Source: CAILZL01 sp050248275 (GTDB lineage Bacteria; Pseudomonadota; Gammaproteobacteria; Steroidobacterales; Steroidobacteraceae). Taken from it: 64,000 bases of DNA. The position numbers and the translations under genes are program-made. The stretch covers positions 111,941 through 175,940 of the forward strand of contig JBFWSR010000004.1 of assembly GCA_050248275.1 (NCBI GenBank), written 5' to 3'. Positions 24,822 through 34,475 of this stretch are shown piece by piece (the first letter of the stretch is position 1; each line of letters starts with the position of its first letter). The notes below the pieces were generated by a model, which made no database searches, was not told the origin of the DNA, and was given only the letters and a program-made list of their open reading frames with translations.

Positions 24822-27086
24822 ATGTACGACTTGCACCGCTTGGGATGGAATAGTTTTCAACAGTTGTGCCAGACGATCTGTCGCGAAATCTTGGGCCAGA
24901 CAGTCGAATCGTTCCTCGACTCCAATGACGCTGGAAAGGATGGCGCCTTTGCTGGCACTTGGATTCCAGCACCAGGCGAATGCTATGCAGGTCGCTTCGT
25001 AATCCAGTGCAAGTTTACGGCGAAACCCGGTCATAACTTAAAGCTTTCAGACATCGACGACGAGGTCAAGAAAGTTCGCAAGCTTGTAAAAACGGGTGAG
25101 TGCGACGTTTACGTCCTAATGACGAACGCCGGCATTTCCGGAGCGCAGACGAGCAAGGTCAAAGCGCTGCTGAAAAAGGCCGGAGCTGGACATGTGTTGG
25201 TTTTTGGTTCGACCTGGATTAATCAGCAAATTAGGGAAAAAAAGAATCTACGTGTGCATGTACCACGCTTGTACGGACTCGGAGATTTGAGCCAGATTCT
25301 GGATGAGCGCGCCTACGCCCAAGCCCGAGCGGTGTTGGAGTCGATGCGCGAAGACCTCGCGAAGGTTGTCATTACGTCTTCTTATGCGAAGGCGGTGGAG
25401 GCCTTGAACGAGCACGGATTCGTGATGCTGATCGGTGAGCCTGCGGCCGGTAAAACGACTGTAGCTTCAATGTTGGCCATGGCCGCTGCCGACAAGTGGG
25501 GTTCGTCAGTGCTTAAGCTGAATAATCCTGCCAAAGTGGACGACAGATGGAATCCCGAAGAACCATCGCAATTCTTTTGGATCGATGATGCCTTCGGCAT
25601 CATGCAGTACGAATCGTCTCTAGTGCATTCCTGGAATCATATCTTGCCGCAGATAAGAACAATGTTGCGTCAAGGCGCCAAGATAGTGATGACATCACGA
25701 GACTACATTTACAAGCGCGCTCGACGTGATCTGAAAGAAAGCGCCTTTCCGCTACTCAACGAAAGTCAGGTGGTAATCGATGTTCATGACCTCTCAAGCC
25801 AAGAGAGGCAGCAAATTCTCTACAACCATCTAAAGCTAGGAAACCAACCCATTGCCTTTAGAACTGAGATCAAGCCGCATCTTCCTTCGGTTGCGGCGCA
25901 TCCACGCTTCATTCCCGAGATCGCAAGGCGGCTTGCCGATCCAACATTCACGAAGCGGCTCTATCTGACTGAATTCCACCTTGGTCAATTCGTTGAGAAG
26001 CGAGAGCAACTGCTTCTAGAGGTGCTCGACGGGCTGGACAAGGACAGTATGGCCGCGCTCGCGCTTATCTATATGAAGAAGGATCATCTTGAAAGTCCGA
26101 TCGCATTGCAGGAAACAGAAGAGGACGCGGTGGGCAGGTTAGGCAGTAGCCTTGGCAAATGCATTACGGCACTGGAGTCGCTAAACGGCAGTCTAGTCGT
26201 ACACCAGCAGTCGGACGGCGATTCGGTGTGGCGTTTCAAGCACCCGACAATTGGCGATGCGTTCGCTTCTGCTTTGGTGAAAAGTCCCGACCTTCTCGGC
26301 ATTTTCCTGCTGGGAAGTGCGCCAGAGAACCTTATCGAGCAAGTAACCTGCGGCAATGTCGGAATTGAGAGAGCAGTGATGGTGCCTAAACCTCTCTATC
26401 CGCAGATGATCGCGCGGCTAGCTGAGTTCACCGCAAGTGAAAAATACAAGTCACAGCATTTGGCGATCTGGGGCGCAAAATGGGCGCTATATTCTTTCCT
26501 CTCCAGGCGGTGCACAAAGGAATTCTTGGCACTATACCTTCAGACAAATCCCGAGCTTCTTGATCAGGTTTGTCGACCTGGTCTTTATATGAACTTTTCC
26601 TCGGAAGTTCGTCTTGCCACACGCCTGCATGAACTTGGTTTATTGCCTGAGGAAAATAGGAAAACATTCATCCAAATTGTTAGTGCTTATGCCATCGACG
26701 GCGAAGACGTTTATGCGCTTGAAAACGAAGACATTCGCAACGTTTTCACAGATGTCGAATTCGACACACTTGTCATTAGAGTCCGCGCAGAACTTTTGCC
26801 CGTGCTGGGTCGCGTGCGAGAAAGGCAACAAGATGATTACAAACATGATGAGCCAGCAGACGAATTTATGGAATATGTGCTCGACGGTTTAAAAACGCTG
26901 AAGGCTAAGTTCGGCGACGATGAAGAGGCTGTTCGGATCATCGAACGCGAAATCGATTTGGCGAATGAGTGGATCGGTGACAATGATCGTGAGCGTCCTG
27001 ATAAGGCATCCCGGTCGCTCGGCACAGCGGAGTCCAGCGACAAACCGTATGGTTCCCGGAGCATATTCGACGATGTCGATATCTGA
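24822..27086 (+). CDS. Mrr-like nuclease fused to nSTAND-type NTPase (candidate defence gene B)
   Basis: A 754-residue protein. The N-terminus (about 1-110) looks like an Mrr-family PD-(D/E)xK nuclease: FQQLCQTICREILG, the aspartate in GKDGAF (D40) and QCK (Q62-x-K64). A P-loop NTPase follows: Walker A GEPAAGKTT (about 205-213), Walker B FFWIDDAFG (about 252-258) and a sensor-like MTSRDYIYKRAR (about 290), a pattern of the nSTAND3 group. The rest (about 400-720) is helical and may be a sensor; the tail is acidic. The codon and base composition is less GC-rich than the flanks. STAND NTPases with nuclease domains are common in anti-phage defence (Avs type), so I infer sensing followed by DNA cleavage. 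Confidence 0.8.
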   Translation: MYDLHRLGWNSFQQLCQTICREILGQTVESFLDSNDAGKDGAFAGTWIPAPGECYAGRFVIQCKFTAKPGHNLKLSDIDDEVKKVRKLVKTGECDVYVLMTNAGISGAQTSKVKALLKKAGAGHVLVFGSTWINQQIREKKNLRVHVPRLYGLGDLSQILDERAYAQARAVLESMREDLAKVVITSSYAKAVEALNEHGFVMLIGEPAAGKTTVASMLAMAAADKWGSSVLKLNNPAKVDDRWNPEEPSQFFWIDDAFGIMQYESSLVHSWNHILPQIRTMLRQGAKIVMTSRDYIYKRARRDLKESAFPLLNESQVVIDVHDLSSQERQQILYNHLKLGNQPIAFRTEIKPHLPSVAAHPRFIPEIARRLADPTFTKRLYLTEFHLGQFVEKREQLLLEVLDGLDKDSMAALALIYMKKDHLESPIALQETEEDAVGRLGSSLGKCITALESLNGSLVVHQQSDGDSVWRFKHPTIGDAFASALVKSPDLLGIFLLGSAPENLIEQVTCGNVGIERAVMVPKPLYPQMIARLAEFTASEKYKSQHLAIWGAKWALYSFLSRRCTKEFLALYLQTNPELLDQVCRPGLYMNFSSEVRLATRLHELGLLPEENRKTFIQIVSAYAIDGEDVYALENEDIRNVFTDVEFDTLVIRVRAELLPVLGRVRERQQDDYKHDEPADEFMEYVLDGLKTLKAKFGDDEEAVRIIEREIDLANEWIGDNDRERPDKASRSLGTAESSDKPYGSRSIFDDVDI

Positions 27087-27332
27087 GGGATGTACTTTCG
27101 GTTCAACGAGTACGACCTATCTGTGTCGGAGATGACCGTCTTTTCGTCCGCGTAGGCGATCTAGACAAATATCAGACACCTGACGGTCGCTGTTCTTCTG
27201 TCGAGTTGAATGGCTGCTTTGCGGTGCCGAATCTGAAGCCATGAATGACCGCTCCGGGCCGATAGTGAATATTTCTCCTGTCGGACGAGGATGATCACAC
27301 TGGGCGCGAACAGGTTTCTCGCGAGTCATCAG

Positions 27333-28310
27333 TCATTGATTCGTGCCGAGAGCATGTTCACGCAGGAACGCGTTTATCCGTGCCTGGACTTCTGTCTGAT
27401 GTCCGAGCAACAAATGCCCTCCGGTCGTCAGGGGCATGAATTCGGCGTGCGTGTGCTGTGCGGTGTACTCGCCGAAGGCAAAGGGGTTGATGCCGTCATC
27501 CGTGGAGTGAATCACCAGCGTGGGTGTGGTGATCTTTTCCAGTGGGTAACGGGTTTGTGGATTGATCGCCGCCGCTTCGTTGCGCAGACCTTCCGTTCGT
27601 CTGGCGACCGGTTCAAATGCATCGACCATGTTGGCCACGAACGCCTTCTCGTCAGTCGTCAACGCAGCGCGCAAGTCCGGTTTGACATCGAAGATCGTTT
27701 CCAGACTGGGGCGTGCAACTTTCCCAAGAAGCCAGTAGGGAAAATCAGAGCTGAACAGCATCTGATATATCCAGATAGGAACCGGCAACTGCTGCTGGGC
27801 GGCGGTGAGCGGTGTGTAGGGAGCCGATGATAGAAGAACGAGCGCAGCGGTTCGCGCCGGGTAGCGCAGCGCAAACTGTAGTGAAGGCGGCACACCGCCG
27901 GACATGGCAAGGATGGCAACGCGTTCAATGCCAAGCCGATCCAGCAGGTCGGCGAACGTATCCGCTTGAGCGCTGGTAGAAGCATCGGCAGGCAGCGGTG
28001 TGCGCAGGTAGCCAAACCGGGAAGGGGCTATCCAGCGGAAGCCCTGACCGCCGAACGCCTTGGCGATGGATCTTCCCTGGTCATATCCGCCACCGGCGCC
28101 ATGCACGACCAGAACGGCTGGCCCGCTGCCCCAGGTGATGAACTCCACCGGCCCGTGCGCCGTCTGCATGATCTGGCTCTCGGTGGACAGGCGTTCGAGC
28201 GTGGTGCGCATGTCATGCGAATAGGCGAGGTAAATCGCGCCGACGATGAAAATAATCAGGCTGACGACCGAGAGGGCTTTCCACCGCCATGGAACCGATT
28301 GACTGCGCAT
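27333..28310 (-). CDS. Alpha/beta hydrolase, membrane-anchored
   Basis: About 325 residues starting MRSQSVPWRWKALSVVSLII, with one N-terminal membrane segment (about 12-30). The hydrolase body has the oxyanion HGAGGG (VLVVHGAGGGYDQG), nucleophile elbow AILAMSGGVPPS, acid in VIHSTDDGINPF and histidine in TTGGHLLLGH. ATG 28310 was chosen; the frame stays open for 68 codons upstream, through a repeat hairpin, without homology. Substrate unknown. It is downstream of uup on the same strand. Confidence 0.85.
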   Translation of the reverse strand: MRSQSVPWRWKALSVVSLIIFIVGAIYLAYSHDMRTTLERLSTESQIMQTAHGPVEFITWGSGPAVLVVHGAGGGYDQGRSIAKAFGGQGFRWIAPSRFGYLRTPLPADASTSAQADTFADLLDRLGIERVAILAMSGGVPPSLQFALRYPARTAALVLLSSAPYTPLTAAQQQLPVPIWIYQMLFSSDFPYWLLGKVARPSLETIFDVKPDLRAALTTDEKAFVANMVDAFEPVARRTEGLRNEAAAINPQTRYPLEKITTPTLVIHSTDDGINPFAFGEYTAQHTHAEFMPLTTGGHLLLGHQTEVQARINAFLREHALGTNQ

Positions 28311-28392
28311 ACCGATCTCTTTGAAACGCGATCCATGCGGTTGCTGACTAGAATCTCTCAAAATTGTAGCGGGCACTGAAAGATATAGGGTT

Positions 28393-28418
28393 GTCATTCC
28401 CACTTTCGTGGGAATGAC
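28393..28418. repeat. REP-like hairpin
   Basis: A perfect 11-bp stem (GTCATTCCCAC and GTGGGAATGAC) with loop TTTC, just beyond the uup stop. Hairpins of the GTCATTCCC type are dispersed repeats in many proteobacteria; here it may also help end uup transcription. Confidence 0.65.
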
Positions 28419-28455
28419 GAAACAGAGGTTTCCATAGTTCTGGTCCTCTGCTGTT

Positions 28456-30368
28456 TCAATTGCCGCCGTTCTGCAACGCATCCAGCGCCGACCAGCGGGC
28501 GTAGGCAATTTCAATCTCGTTGTTCAGATCAGTCACGCGTTTGAGTTGTTGCTGCACTTCATTCTGCGGACGGGCGTAGAAGCCGGGATCGCTGACGATG
28601 GCTTCGAGCGCAGCCTTGTCATTTTCCAGTGCTTCCAGCCTGGCGGGCAGGGCTTCCAGTTCGCGTTGATCTTTATAGGACAGCTTGCGCGGTTTCTTGT
28701 CGGCGCCGGCATTGTTACCGGCAGCGGTGGCGTTCTTGGTGGCGGCAGTCTCGCGCGCCCGTTCGGCGGCAAGGTGTTCGTCGCGATAACGTGCGTAATC
28801 GCTGTAGCCGCCGACAAATTCCTGAATGCGGCCGCTGCCGTCCACGACCAGCAGGTCGGTCACGACATTGTCGAGGAAGGCGCGATCATGGCTGACCAAT
28901 AACAAGGTGCCGGGGAATTCAGAGACGAATTCTTCCAGCAGTTCCAGTGTGTCGATGTCCAGATCGTTGGTGGGTTCGTCCATCACCAGCAGGTTGGCCG
29001 GTTTGGCGAACAGCCGCGCCAGCAACAGACGATTGCGTTCACCGCCTGACAGCGCACGCGCCGGAGTTTTCAATTGTTCGGGACGGAACAGGAAGTCGCG
29101 CAGATAACTGGTGACATGACGCGGTTGGCCGTTGACGGTGATGAAATCGCCGCTGTCCACCACATTGTCCATCACGGATTCATCCAGCCGCAGTTGATCG
29201 CGCTGTTGATCGAAGTAAGCGACTTCCAGTTTGCTGCCGTGTTTGAGCGTGCCGCTATCGGGTTGCAGCTCGCCCAGCAACAACTTGATCAGGGTGCTCT
29301 TGCCTGCGCCATTGGGGCCGACAATGCCGATGCGATCGCCGCGCATGATACGCACCGAGAAATCGCGGACGATCTGACGTTCGCCAAAGCTCAGATTGAC
29401 ATGTTCGGCTTCGCACACCAGCTTGCCGGACTCGTTGGTTTCCTGCTGTTCAATCTCGATACGGCCGACGCGTTCGCGACGCTGCCGATGCTGTTCGCGC
29501 AAGGCATACAACGCGCGTACCCGGCCTTCGTTGCGGGTGCGGCGCGCTTCCACGCCCTTGCGAATCCACACTTCTTCCTGCGCCAGCTTCTTGTCGAACA
29601 GCGCGGCCTGTTGCGCTTCGGCGGCCAGCAGCAGGGCTTTCTTCTGCAGATAGGTTTCGTAATTGCCTTCGGTGGAAAACAGCTGGCCGCGATCCAGCTC
29701 CACTACGCGAGTGGCGAGACGATTCACAAAGGTTCGATCATGGCTGACGAACAGCAGCGCACCGCGATAGTCGCGCATAGCCTGTTCCAGCCATTCGATG
29801 GCTTCGATATCCAGATGGTTGGTGGGTTCATCCAGCAGCAGGATTTCCGGCTCGCATACCAGCGCACGCGCCAGCAATGCACGCCGCCGCCAGCCCCCAG
29901 ACAGTTCGGCAAAGGTCGCCGTGCCATCCAGTTGCAAACGGGTCAGCACCGTGTGAACACGCTGCTCCAGCTGCCAGCCGTTGTTGGCATCCAGCACGGC
30001 CTGCAATTGTTCCAGACGCCGCGACTGTGCCGGCGTTGGATGCGCAGTGATTTCCTGAGCCAGGTGGTGATACTCCGCGAGCGCCGCGCCGACTTCGGGC
30101 AAGCCGCCCGCCACCACGTCCGACACGCATTCACTACTGAGTGTGGTGATGTCCTGCGCCAGATGCGCCAGCCGCGCGCCCGGTTGTACCCAGACAATGC
30201 CTTCATCCGGCGGCTGCTCGCCACGCGCCAGTTTCAGCAGCGAGGATTTGCCCTCGCCATTTCGGCCCACCAGACACACCCGCTCACCGGCATCGATATG
30301 CAGTGAAACATGATCCAGCAGCGGCCGCGCGCCATAGGCGAAGAGACATTATCGAAACGGAGCAACAA
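28456..30368 (-). CDS. uup: ABC-F ATPase Uup, with apparent 1-nt deletion near the N-terminus
   Basis: An ABC-F protein with two ATPase modules: Walker A VGRNGEGKSS and GPNGAGKST, signatures LSGGWRRRALLARAL and LSGGERNRLLLARL, Walker B LLLDEPTNHLD and LVMDEPTNDLD, the inter-domain linker (EEVWIRKGVEARRTRNEGRVRAL) and the Uup-type C-terminal coiled coil. The uninterrupted frame starts only at GTG 30279, just before Walker A. The missing N-terminal strand is encoded next to it in another frame: LRFDNVS from TTG 30365-30368, then FAYGARPLLDHVSLHIDAGERV in the main frame, joined by a one-base deficit at 30341-30347. This is either a real mutation or a sequencing error. Uup acts on ribosomes and suppresses precise transposon excision in E. 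coli. Confidence 0.88.
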
Positions 30369-30452
30369 GATGGATACCGTCGGTCGGAAGAGGGTGGGGA
30401 AGATAGCAGATTGGTGTGTGAGTCCGACCGCAGGTCGGGCTTGTGCCCCAGC

Positions 30453-31277
30453 CTACTGTAGAAACAAAGACGGATCGACCATTGCGCGATTCAGCGATAC
30501 GCCAAAGTGCAGGTGCGGGCCGGTGACGCGGCCGGTGGCGCCGACCAGACCGATGACTTCGCCACGTTTTACCTGTTGACCCACCTTCACATCGATGCGG
30601 CTCAAGTGACAGTACATGGTGGCCAGGCCCAGACCGTGATCGATGAACACGGTGTTGCCATTGAAGAAGAAGTCGCCCACTTCGACCACCATGCCACCGG
30701 CGGGGGAATGAATGGGTGTGCCTGTGGGGGCGGGAATATCCATGCCGCTATGCGGGTTGCGTGCTTCGCCATTGAAGATGCGGCGAAAGCCGAAGGTGGG
30801 ACTGGGCTTGCCCTTGATGGGTTGCAGCAGCCTGAAATCAGGCATCAGGCTTTCAGTGTAATGCGTGAGCGCGGCTTCGGTGCGCGCGGACTCGCCTTCG
30901 ATGCGTTTCAGGTCTTCGGCATTGGGGTTGACCTGCCGTGTATTGGTGACGGTGATGGTTTGCGTGCGGTAATGCTTGTCCTGGACCGCGAAACTGAGTT
31001 CGGTGGTTTTGTTTGCGGTGCTAACTTGCAGTATTTGTTTGCCGGGTTGCGTGGCCAGCGGAATGCCGACCAATGCCAGCCACTTCTGCTGATCCTTGAT
31101 TACGGCGACGCGATAGTTGCGGTACTCAACTTGGGGCGCCTGTTCGCTGGCAGGCAGTTCGATGATGGCAACGCCACCGGGCACGCGGTTTTCTGTGGGC
31201 AGGGCAAGGGCGTGAGTGGTGTCGGCGAGGGCAAGAAACAATATGCCAGCCGCAAGCAGTTTCAATGGTGCGTGCAT
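30453..31277 (-). CDS. M23 family metallopeptidase (secreted)
   Basis: A 274-residue protein with a signal peptide (MHAPLKLLAAGILFLALADTTHA). The C-terminal LytM domain carries the zinc motifs HSGMDIPAPTGTPIHSPAGG (HxxxD) and GPHLHFGVSLN (HxH). The N-terminal half is a beta-rich domain (YRVAVIKDQQKWLALVGIPL) as in periplasmic M23 proteins next to xseA in gammaproteobacteria. It cuts peptidoglycan cross-bridges or regulates other hydrolases. ATG 31277 was chosen because the signal peptide begins there; the open frame runs 69 codons further through a repeat. Confidence 0.92.
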   Translation of the reverse strand: MHAPLKLLAAGILFLALADTTHALALPTENRVPGGVAIIELPASEQAPQVEYRNYRVAVIKDQQKWLALVGIPLATQPGKQILQVSTANKTTELSFAVQDKHYRTQTITVTNTRQVNPNAEDLKRIEGESARTEAALTHYTESLMPDFRLLQPIKGKPSPTFGFRRIFNGEARNPHSGMDIPAPTGTPIHSPAGGMVVEVGDFFFNGNTVFIDHGLGLATMYCHLSRIDVKVGQQVKRGEVIGLVGATGRVTGPHLHFGVSLNRAMVDPSLFLQ

Positions 31278-31283
31278 GAGTGC

Positions 31284-31354
31284 GTAGGGGCGCAATTCAT
31301 TGCGCCCGTGTCTTTGTCCAACATCAGACCAGGTGCAATGAATTGCGCCCCTAC
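31284..31354. repeat. Palindromic repeat element between the M23 gene and xseA
   Basis: A perfect 20-bp inverted repeat: GTAGGGGCGCAATTCATTGC (31284-31303) and its complement (31335-31354), with a 31-bp spacer. It resembles dispersed GTAGGGGCGCAATTC-type elements in other genomes and fills almost the whole intergenic gap, 7 bp before the M23 start. Confidence 0.7.
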
Positions 31355-31386
31355 AGGTAATGGCTGATTTTGGTGGTTGGTGCCGT

Positions 31387-32766
31387 TTATTCTTCATCAC
31401 GTTGCACGTCGATAACGGTGGCGGAGAATTTCCCTTTGGACATTCGCGCCTGGATATGTTCACCGGCTTGCAACTTGCTGGCATCCATCACCGCATGTCC
31501 CTGCGCATTGCTGACGATAGCGTAGCCGCGGGTCAGTGTCGCCAGCGGACTCAGGGCATCGAGCGTGCGCATGGCGACGGTCAGGCGTGTGCGCAGGCCG
31601 TCGTGTTGTTGCTGTACCAGGGTTTGCATGCGGGTGTGCAATTGCTGCAGGCGATTGCGTGCAACGGCCAGTTGCATGGCCGGCGATTGAGTTTGCAGTC
31701 GCGCGGCTTGCGTGCCGAGCAGTCGCCTGCGTTGTTCCAGATCGAACTGCAGGGCGCGGATCAGGCGCTGTTCCAGTTCATCCAGTCGTTGCGCGCGCTG
31801 ACGCAACTGCACGCCGGGATGCAGTTGCTGCAAACGCCGTTGCAACCAGATGAAGCTCTGTTGTTGCGCGCTCAGCATGCGCCGTAAACCGGCCAGCAGG
31901 CGGCGCTGCAGGACATTCAAGCCGTGCAGCCAGGTTTGTTGATCGGGCACGACCAGTTCGGCTGCGCCGGAAGGCGTAGGCGCGCGCACGTCGGCCACGA
32001 AATCGGCAATGGTGAAATCCACCTCGTGGCCGATGCCGGTGATCAGTGGCAGACGGCAGTCATAAATGGCGCGGGCGACCACTTCTTCATTGAAAGACCA
32101 CAGGTCTTCCAGTGAGCCGCCGCCGCGCGCCAGGATCAACACGTCGCAGTCTTGACGCGCATCGGCCAGACGAATCGCAGCGGCAATCTGTTCGGCCGCA
32201 CCGGCGCCCTGCACGGGCACGGGATAAATCAGGACCGGGATGCCGGGGAAGCGGCGCTTGAGAATATGCAGGATGTCGCGGATGGCCGCGCCGGTGGGCG
32301 AAGTGATGACGCCAATGCGGGTGGGCAGGGCAGGCAAGGGCTGCTTGTGCTCGGCGGCGAACAGTCCCGCAGCGGCCAGTTTGGCCTTGAGCTGCTCGAA
32401 CTGACGGCGCAGCGCGCCTTCGCCGGCTTCCTCCATATAGTCGGCCAGAAACTGGTAGTCGCCGCGTGGTTCATACAGACTGACCCGGCCGCGCACCAGC
32501 ACGTGCATGCCATCCCTGGGGGTGAAATTCACCAGCATGTTGCGTTGCCGGAACATGGCCGAACGCAACTGAGCAGATTCGTCCTTGAGCGAGAAATACC
32601 AGTGTCCCGACGAGGGACGCGACAGGTTGGACAGCTCGCCTTCCAGCCACAGGCTGCCGAAACCGCGTTCCAGCAGGGTACGGGCCTCGCGGTTCAGACG
32701 GCCGGGAGTATAGATGTCGCGGTCGTCCGGGGTGGCAGGCTGTGGGAAGTCGAATGCTTGACTCAT
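31387..32766 (-). CDS. xseA: Exodeoxyribonuclease VII large subunit
   Basis: About 459 residues: N-terminal OB fold (YTPGRLNREARTLLERGF, SLWLEGELSNLSRPSSGHWYFSLKD), the catalytic domain (IGVITSPTGAAIRDILHILKRRFP, DVLILARGGGSLEDLWSFN, GIGHEVDFTIADFVADVRAPTPSGAAEL) and a C-terminal coiled coil. It degrades single-stranded DNA with XseB. ATG 32766 (MSQAFDFPQP) was preferred over a start 14 codons earlier. xseB is not adjacent. Confidence 0.96.
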   Translation of the reverse strand: MSQAFDFPQPATPDDRDIYTPGRLNREARTLLERGFGSLWLEGELSNLSRPSSGHWYFSLKDESAQLRSAMFRQRNMLVNFTPRDGMHVLVRGRVSLYEPRGDYQFLADYMEEAGEGALRRQFEQLKAKLAAAGLFAAEHKQPLPALPTRIGVITSPTGAAIRDILHILKRRFPGIPVLIYPVPVQGAGAAEQIAAAIRLADARQDCDVLILARGGGSLEDLWSFNEEVVARAIYDCRLPLITGIGHEVDFTIADFVADVRAPTPSGAAELVVPDQQTWLHGLNVLQRRLLAGLRRMLSAQQQSFIWLQRRLQQLHPGVQLRQRAQRLDELEQRLIRALQFDLEQRRRLLGTQAARLQTQSPAMQLAVARNRLQQLHTRMQTLVQQQHDGLRTRLTVAMRTLDALSPLATLTRGYAIVSNAQGHAVMDASKLQAGEHIQARMSKGKFSATVIDVQRDEE

Positions 32767-32907
32767 TTGAGGATGATAGTAGGGGCGGGCCTGGGTGTCT
32801 GCCCGCATATCAGCCGTTTACCCCGGCGGCTGCGGCACGTACAATCGCGCCCCTTATTTTTCAAGCCTACTCAACGGTTTGGCTAACACATCAGGCAGGT
32901 TGCGGCT

Positions 32908-34368
32908 ATGCGAATTCTTGAGGAAGCACTTACCTTCGACGACGTGCTCCTGGTCCCGGCTTATTCTGAAGTGCTGCCCCGCGAGGTGGACCTGAGCACG
33001 CGCCTGACGCGCTCTATCCGTTTGAACTTGCCCATGCTGTCGGCGGCGATGGATACCGTGACCGAAGCGCGTCTGGCGATCACCATCGCCCAGGAAGGCG
33101 GCATGGGCATCATCCACAAGAACATGACCATCGCGGCGCAGGCGCGCGAAGTGGCTAGAGTGAAGAAATACGAAAGCGGCGTGATCAAGGATCCCATCGC
33201 CGTCACGCCCGACAAGACCATTCGTGAAGTGCTGGAGCTGACCCGCAGCAAGAACATCTCCGGTGTGCCGGTGGTGGTGGGCGGCAAGGCGGTAGGTATC
33301 GTCACGCATCGCGACCTGCGTTTTGAAACCCGTTTAGACGCCCCTGTGTCGCAGGTGATGACGCCGCAAGATCGACTGGTCACGGTGCGCGAAAACGCGC
33401 CCAAGGAAGAAGTGCTGGCGCTGCTGCACCAGCATCGCATCGAGAAAGTGCTGGTGGTGGATGCCGACTTCAACCTGAAGGGCATGATCACGGTGAAGGA
33501 TTTCCAGAAGGCCACCGAATTTCCGCGCGCGTGCAAGGACGAAGCCGGCGCCCTGCGTGTGGGCGCAGCGGTCGGTCCAGGCGCCGACTTGTTGGAGCGC
33601 GTGGCTGCGCTGCGTGAAGTGCATGTGGATGTGGTCGTCGTCGATACCGCGCATGGTCACAGCAAGGGCGTGCTCGAAGCGGTGCGTCGCATCAAGCAGA
33701 AGTGGCCGGAACAGCAGGTCATCGCCGGCAACATCGTGACAGCCGAAGCCGCGCTGGCGTTGGTGAAGGCGGGTGCAGACGGCGTGAAAGTGGGTATCGG
33801 TCCCGGTTCCATCTGCACCACGCGCATCGTCGCCGGTGTCGGCGTGCCGCAGATTTCCGCAGTCGCCAATGTGGCCAAGGCGTTGCAGGGCACCGATGTG
33901 CCGCTGATTGCCGATGGCGGCATTCGGTTCTCCGGCGACATCGCCAAGGCGCTGGTGGCCGGTGCGCACTCGGTGATGATGGGCGGCATCTTCGCCGGCA
34001 CTGAAGAATCGCCGGGCGAGGTGGAGTTGTTCCAGGGCGCTTCGTACAAATCGTATCGCGGCATGGGTTCCGTGGCGGCGATGGCGCAGGGCTCGAAAGA
34101 CCGTTATTTCCAGGACGCCACCGAGGAACTGGAGAAGCTGGTGCCGGAAGGCGTCGAAGGCCGCGTGCCTTACAAGGGCTCGATCATCACCATTCTGCAT
34201 CAGCTGGCGGGTGGTTTGCGCGCGGCCATGGGTTATACCGGCAGCGCCACCATTGAAGACATGCGCACCAAGCCTTCGTTTGTGCGTATCACCAATGCCG
34301 GTTTCCGCGAAAGCCATGTGCACGATGTGCAGATCACCAAGGAAGCGCCGAACTATCGCGTGCGTTGA
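32908..34368 (+). CDS. guaB: IMP dehydrogenase
   Basis: A 486-residue enzyme that oxidises IMP to XMP with NAD, the committed step of GMP synthesis. It has ALTFDDVLLVPAYSEVLP, two CBS domains (about 93-205), the phosphate loop and catalytic cysteine in GIGPGSICTTRIVAGVGVP, and the flap GSKDRYFQDATEE. Length and motifs are normal. It precedes guaA by 107 bp, in which a palindromic repeat sits. Confidence 0.98.
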   Translation: MRILEEALTFDDVLLVPAYSEVLPREVDLSTRLTRSIRLNLPMLSAAMDTVTEARLAITIAQEGGMGIIHKNMTIAAQAREVARVKKYESGVIKDPIAVTPDKTIREVLELTRSKNISGVPVVVGGKAVGIVTHRDLRFETRLDAPVSQVMTPQDRLVTVRENAPKEEVLALLHQHRIEKVLVVDADFNLKGMITVKDFQKATEFPRACKDEAGALRVGAAVGPGADLLERVAALREVHVDVVVVDTAHGHSKGVLEAVRRIKQKWPEQQVIAGNIVTAEAALALVKAGADGVKVGIGPGSICTTRIVAGVGVPQISAVANVAKALQGTDVPLIADGGIRFSGDIAKALVAGAHSVMMGGIFAGTEESPGEVELFQGASYKSYRGMGSVAAMAQGSKDRYFQDATEELEKLVPEGVEGRVPYKGSIITILHQLAGGLRAAMGYTGSATIEDMRTKPSFVRITNAGFRESHVHDVQITKEAPNYRVR

Positions 34369-34378
34369 TTGAGTTTGT

Positions 34379-34448
34379 GTAGGTTGGGCTATAAAACCCA
34401 ACATCTCCAGATGGCGGGTTACGCGGAGGAACCGCTAACCCACCCTAC
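34379..34448. repeat. REP/BIME-like element between guaB and guaA
   Basis: Ends GTAGGTTGGG and CCCACCCTAC form a 9-of-10 terminal inverted repeat. Inside are two hairpins, TTGGG with CCCAA and GGGTTAcGCGG with CCGCtTAACCC-type arms. It occupies most of the guaB-guaA gap. Confidence 0.6.
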
Positions 34449-34475
34449 AATTGATAAAGCTGTTGAGTTGCGAAC

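Noticed and set aside
21955..27261. Flanking inverted 15-mers as borders of the defence module
   Set aside because: Only 12 of 15 bases match and no integrase or tRNA is near; too weak to define borders.
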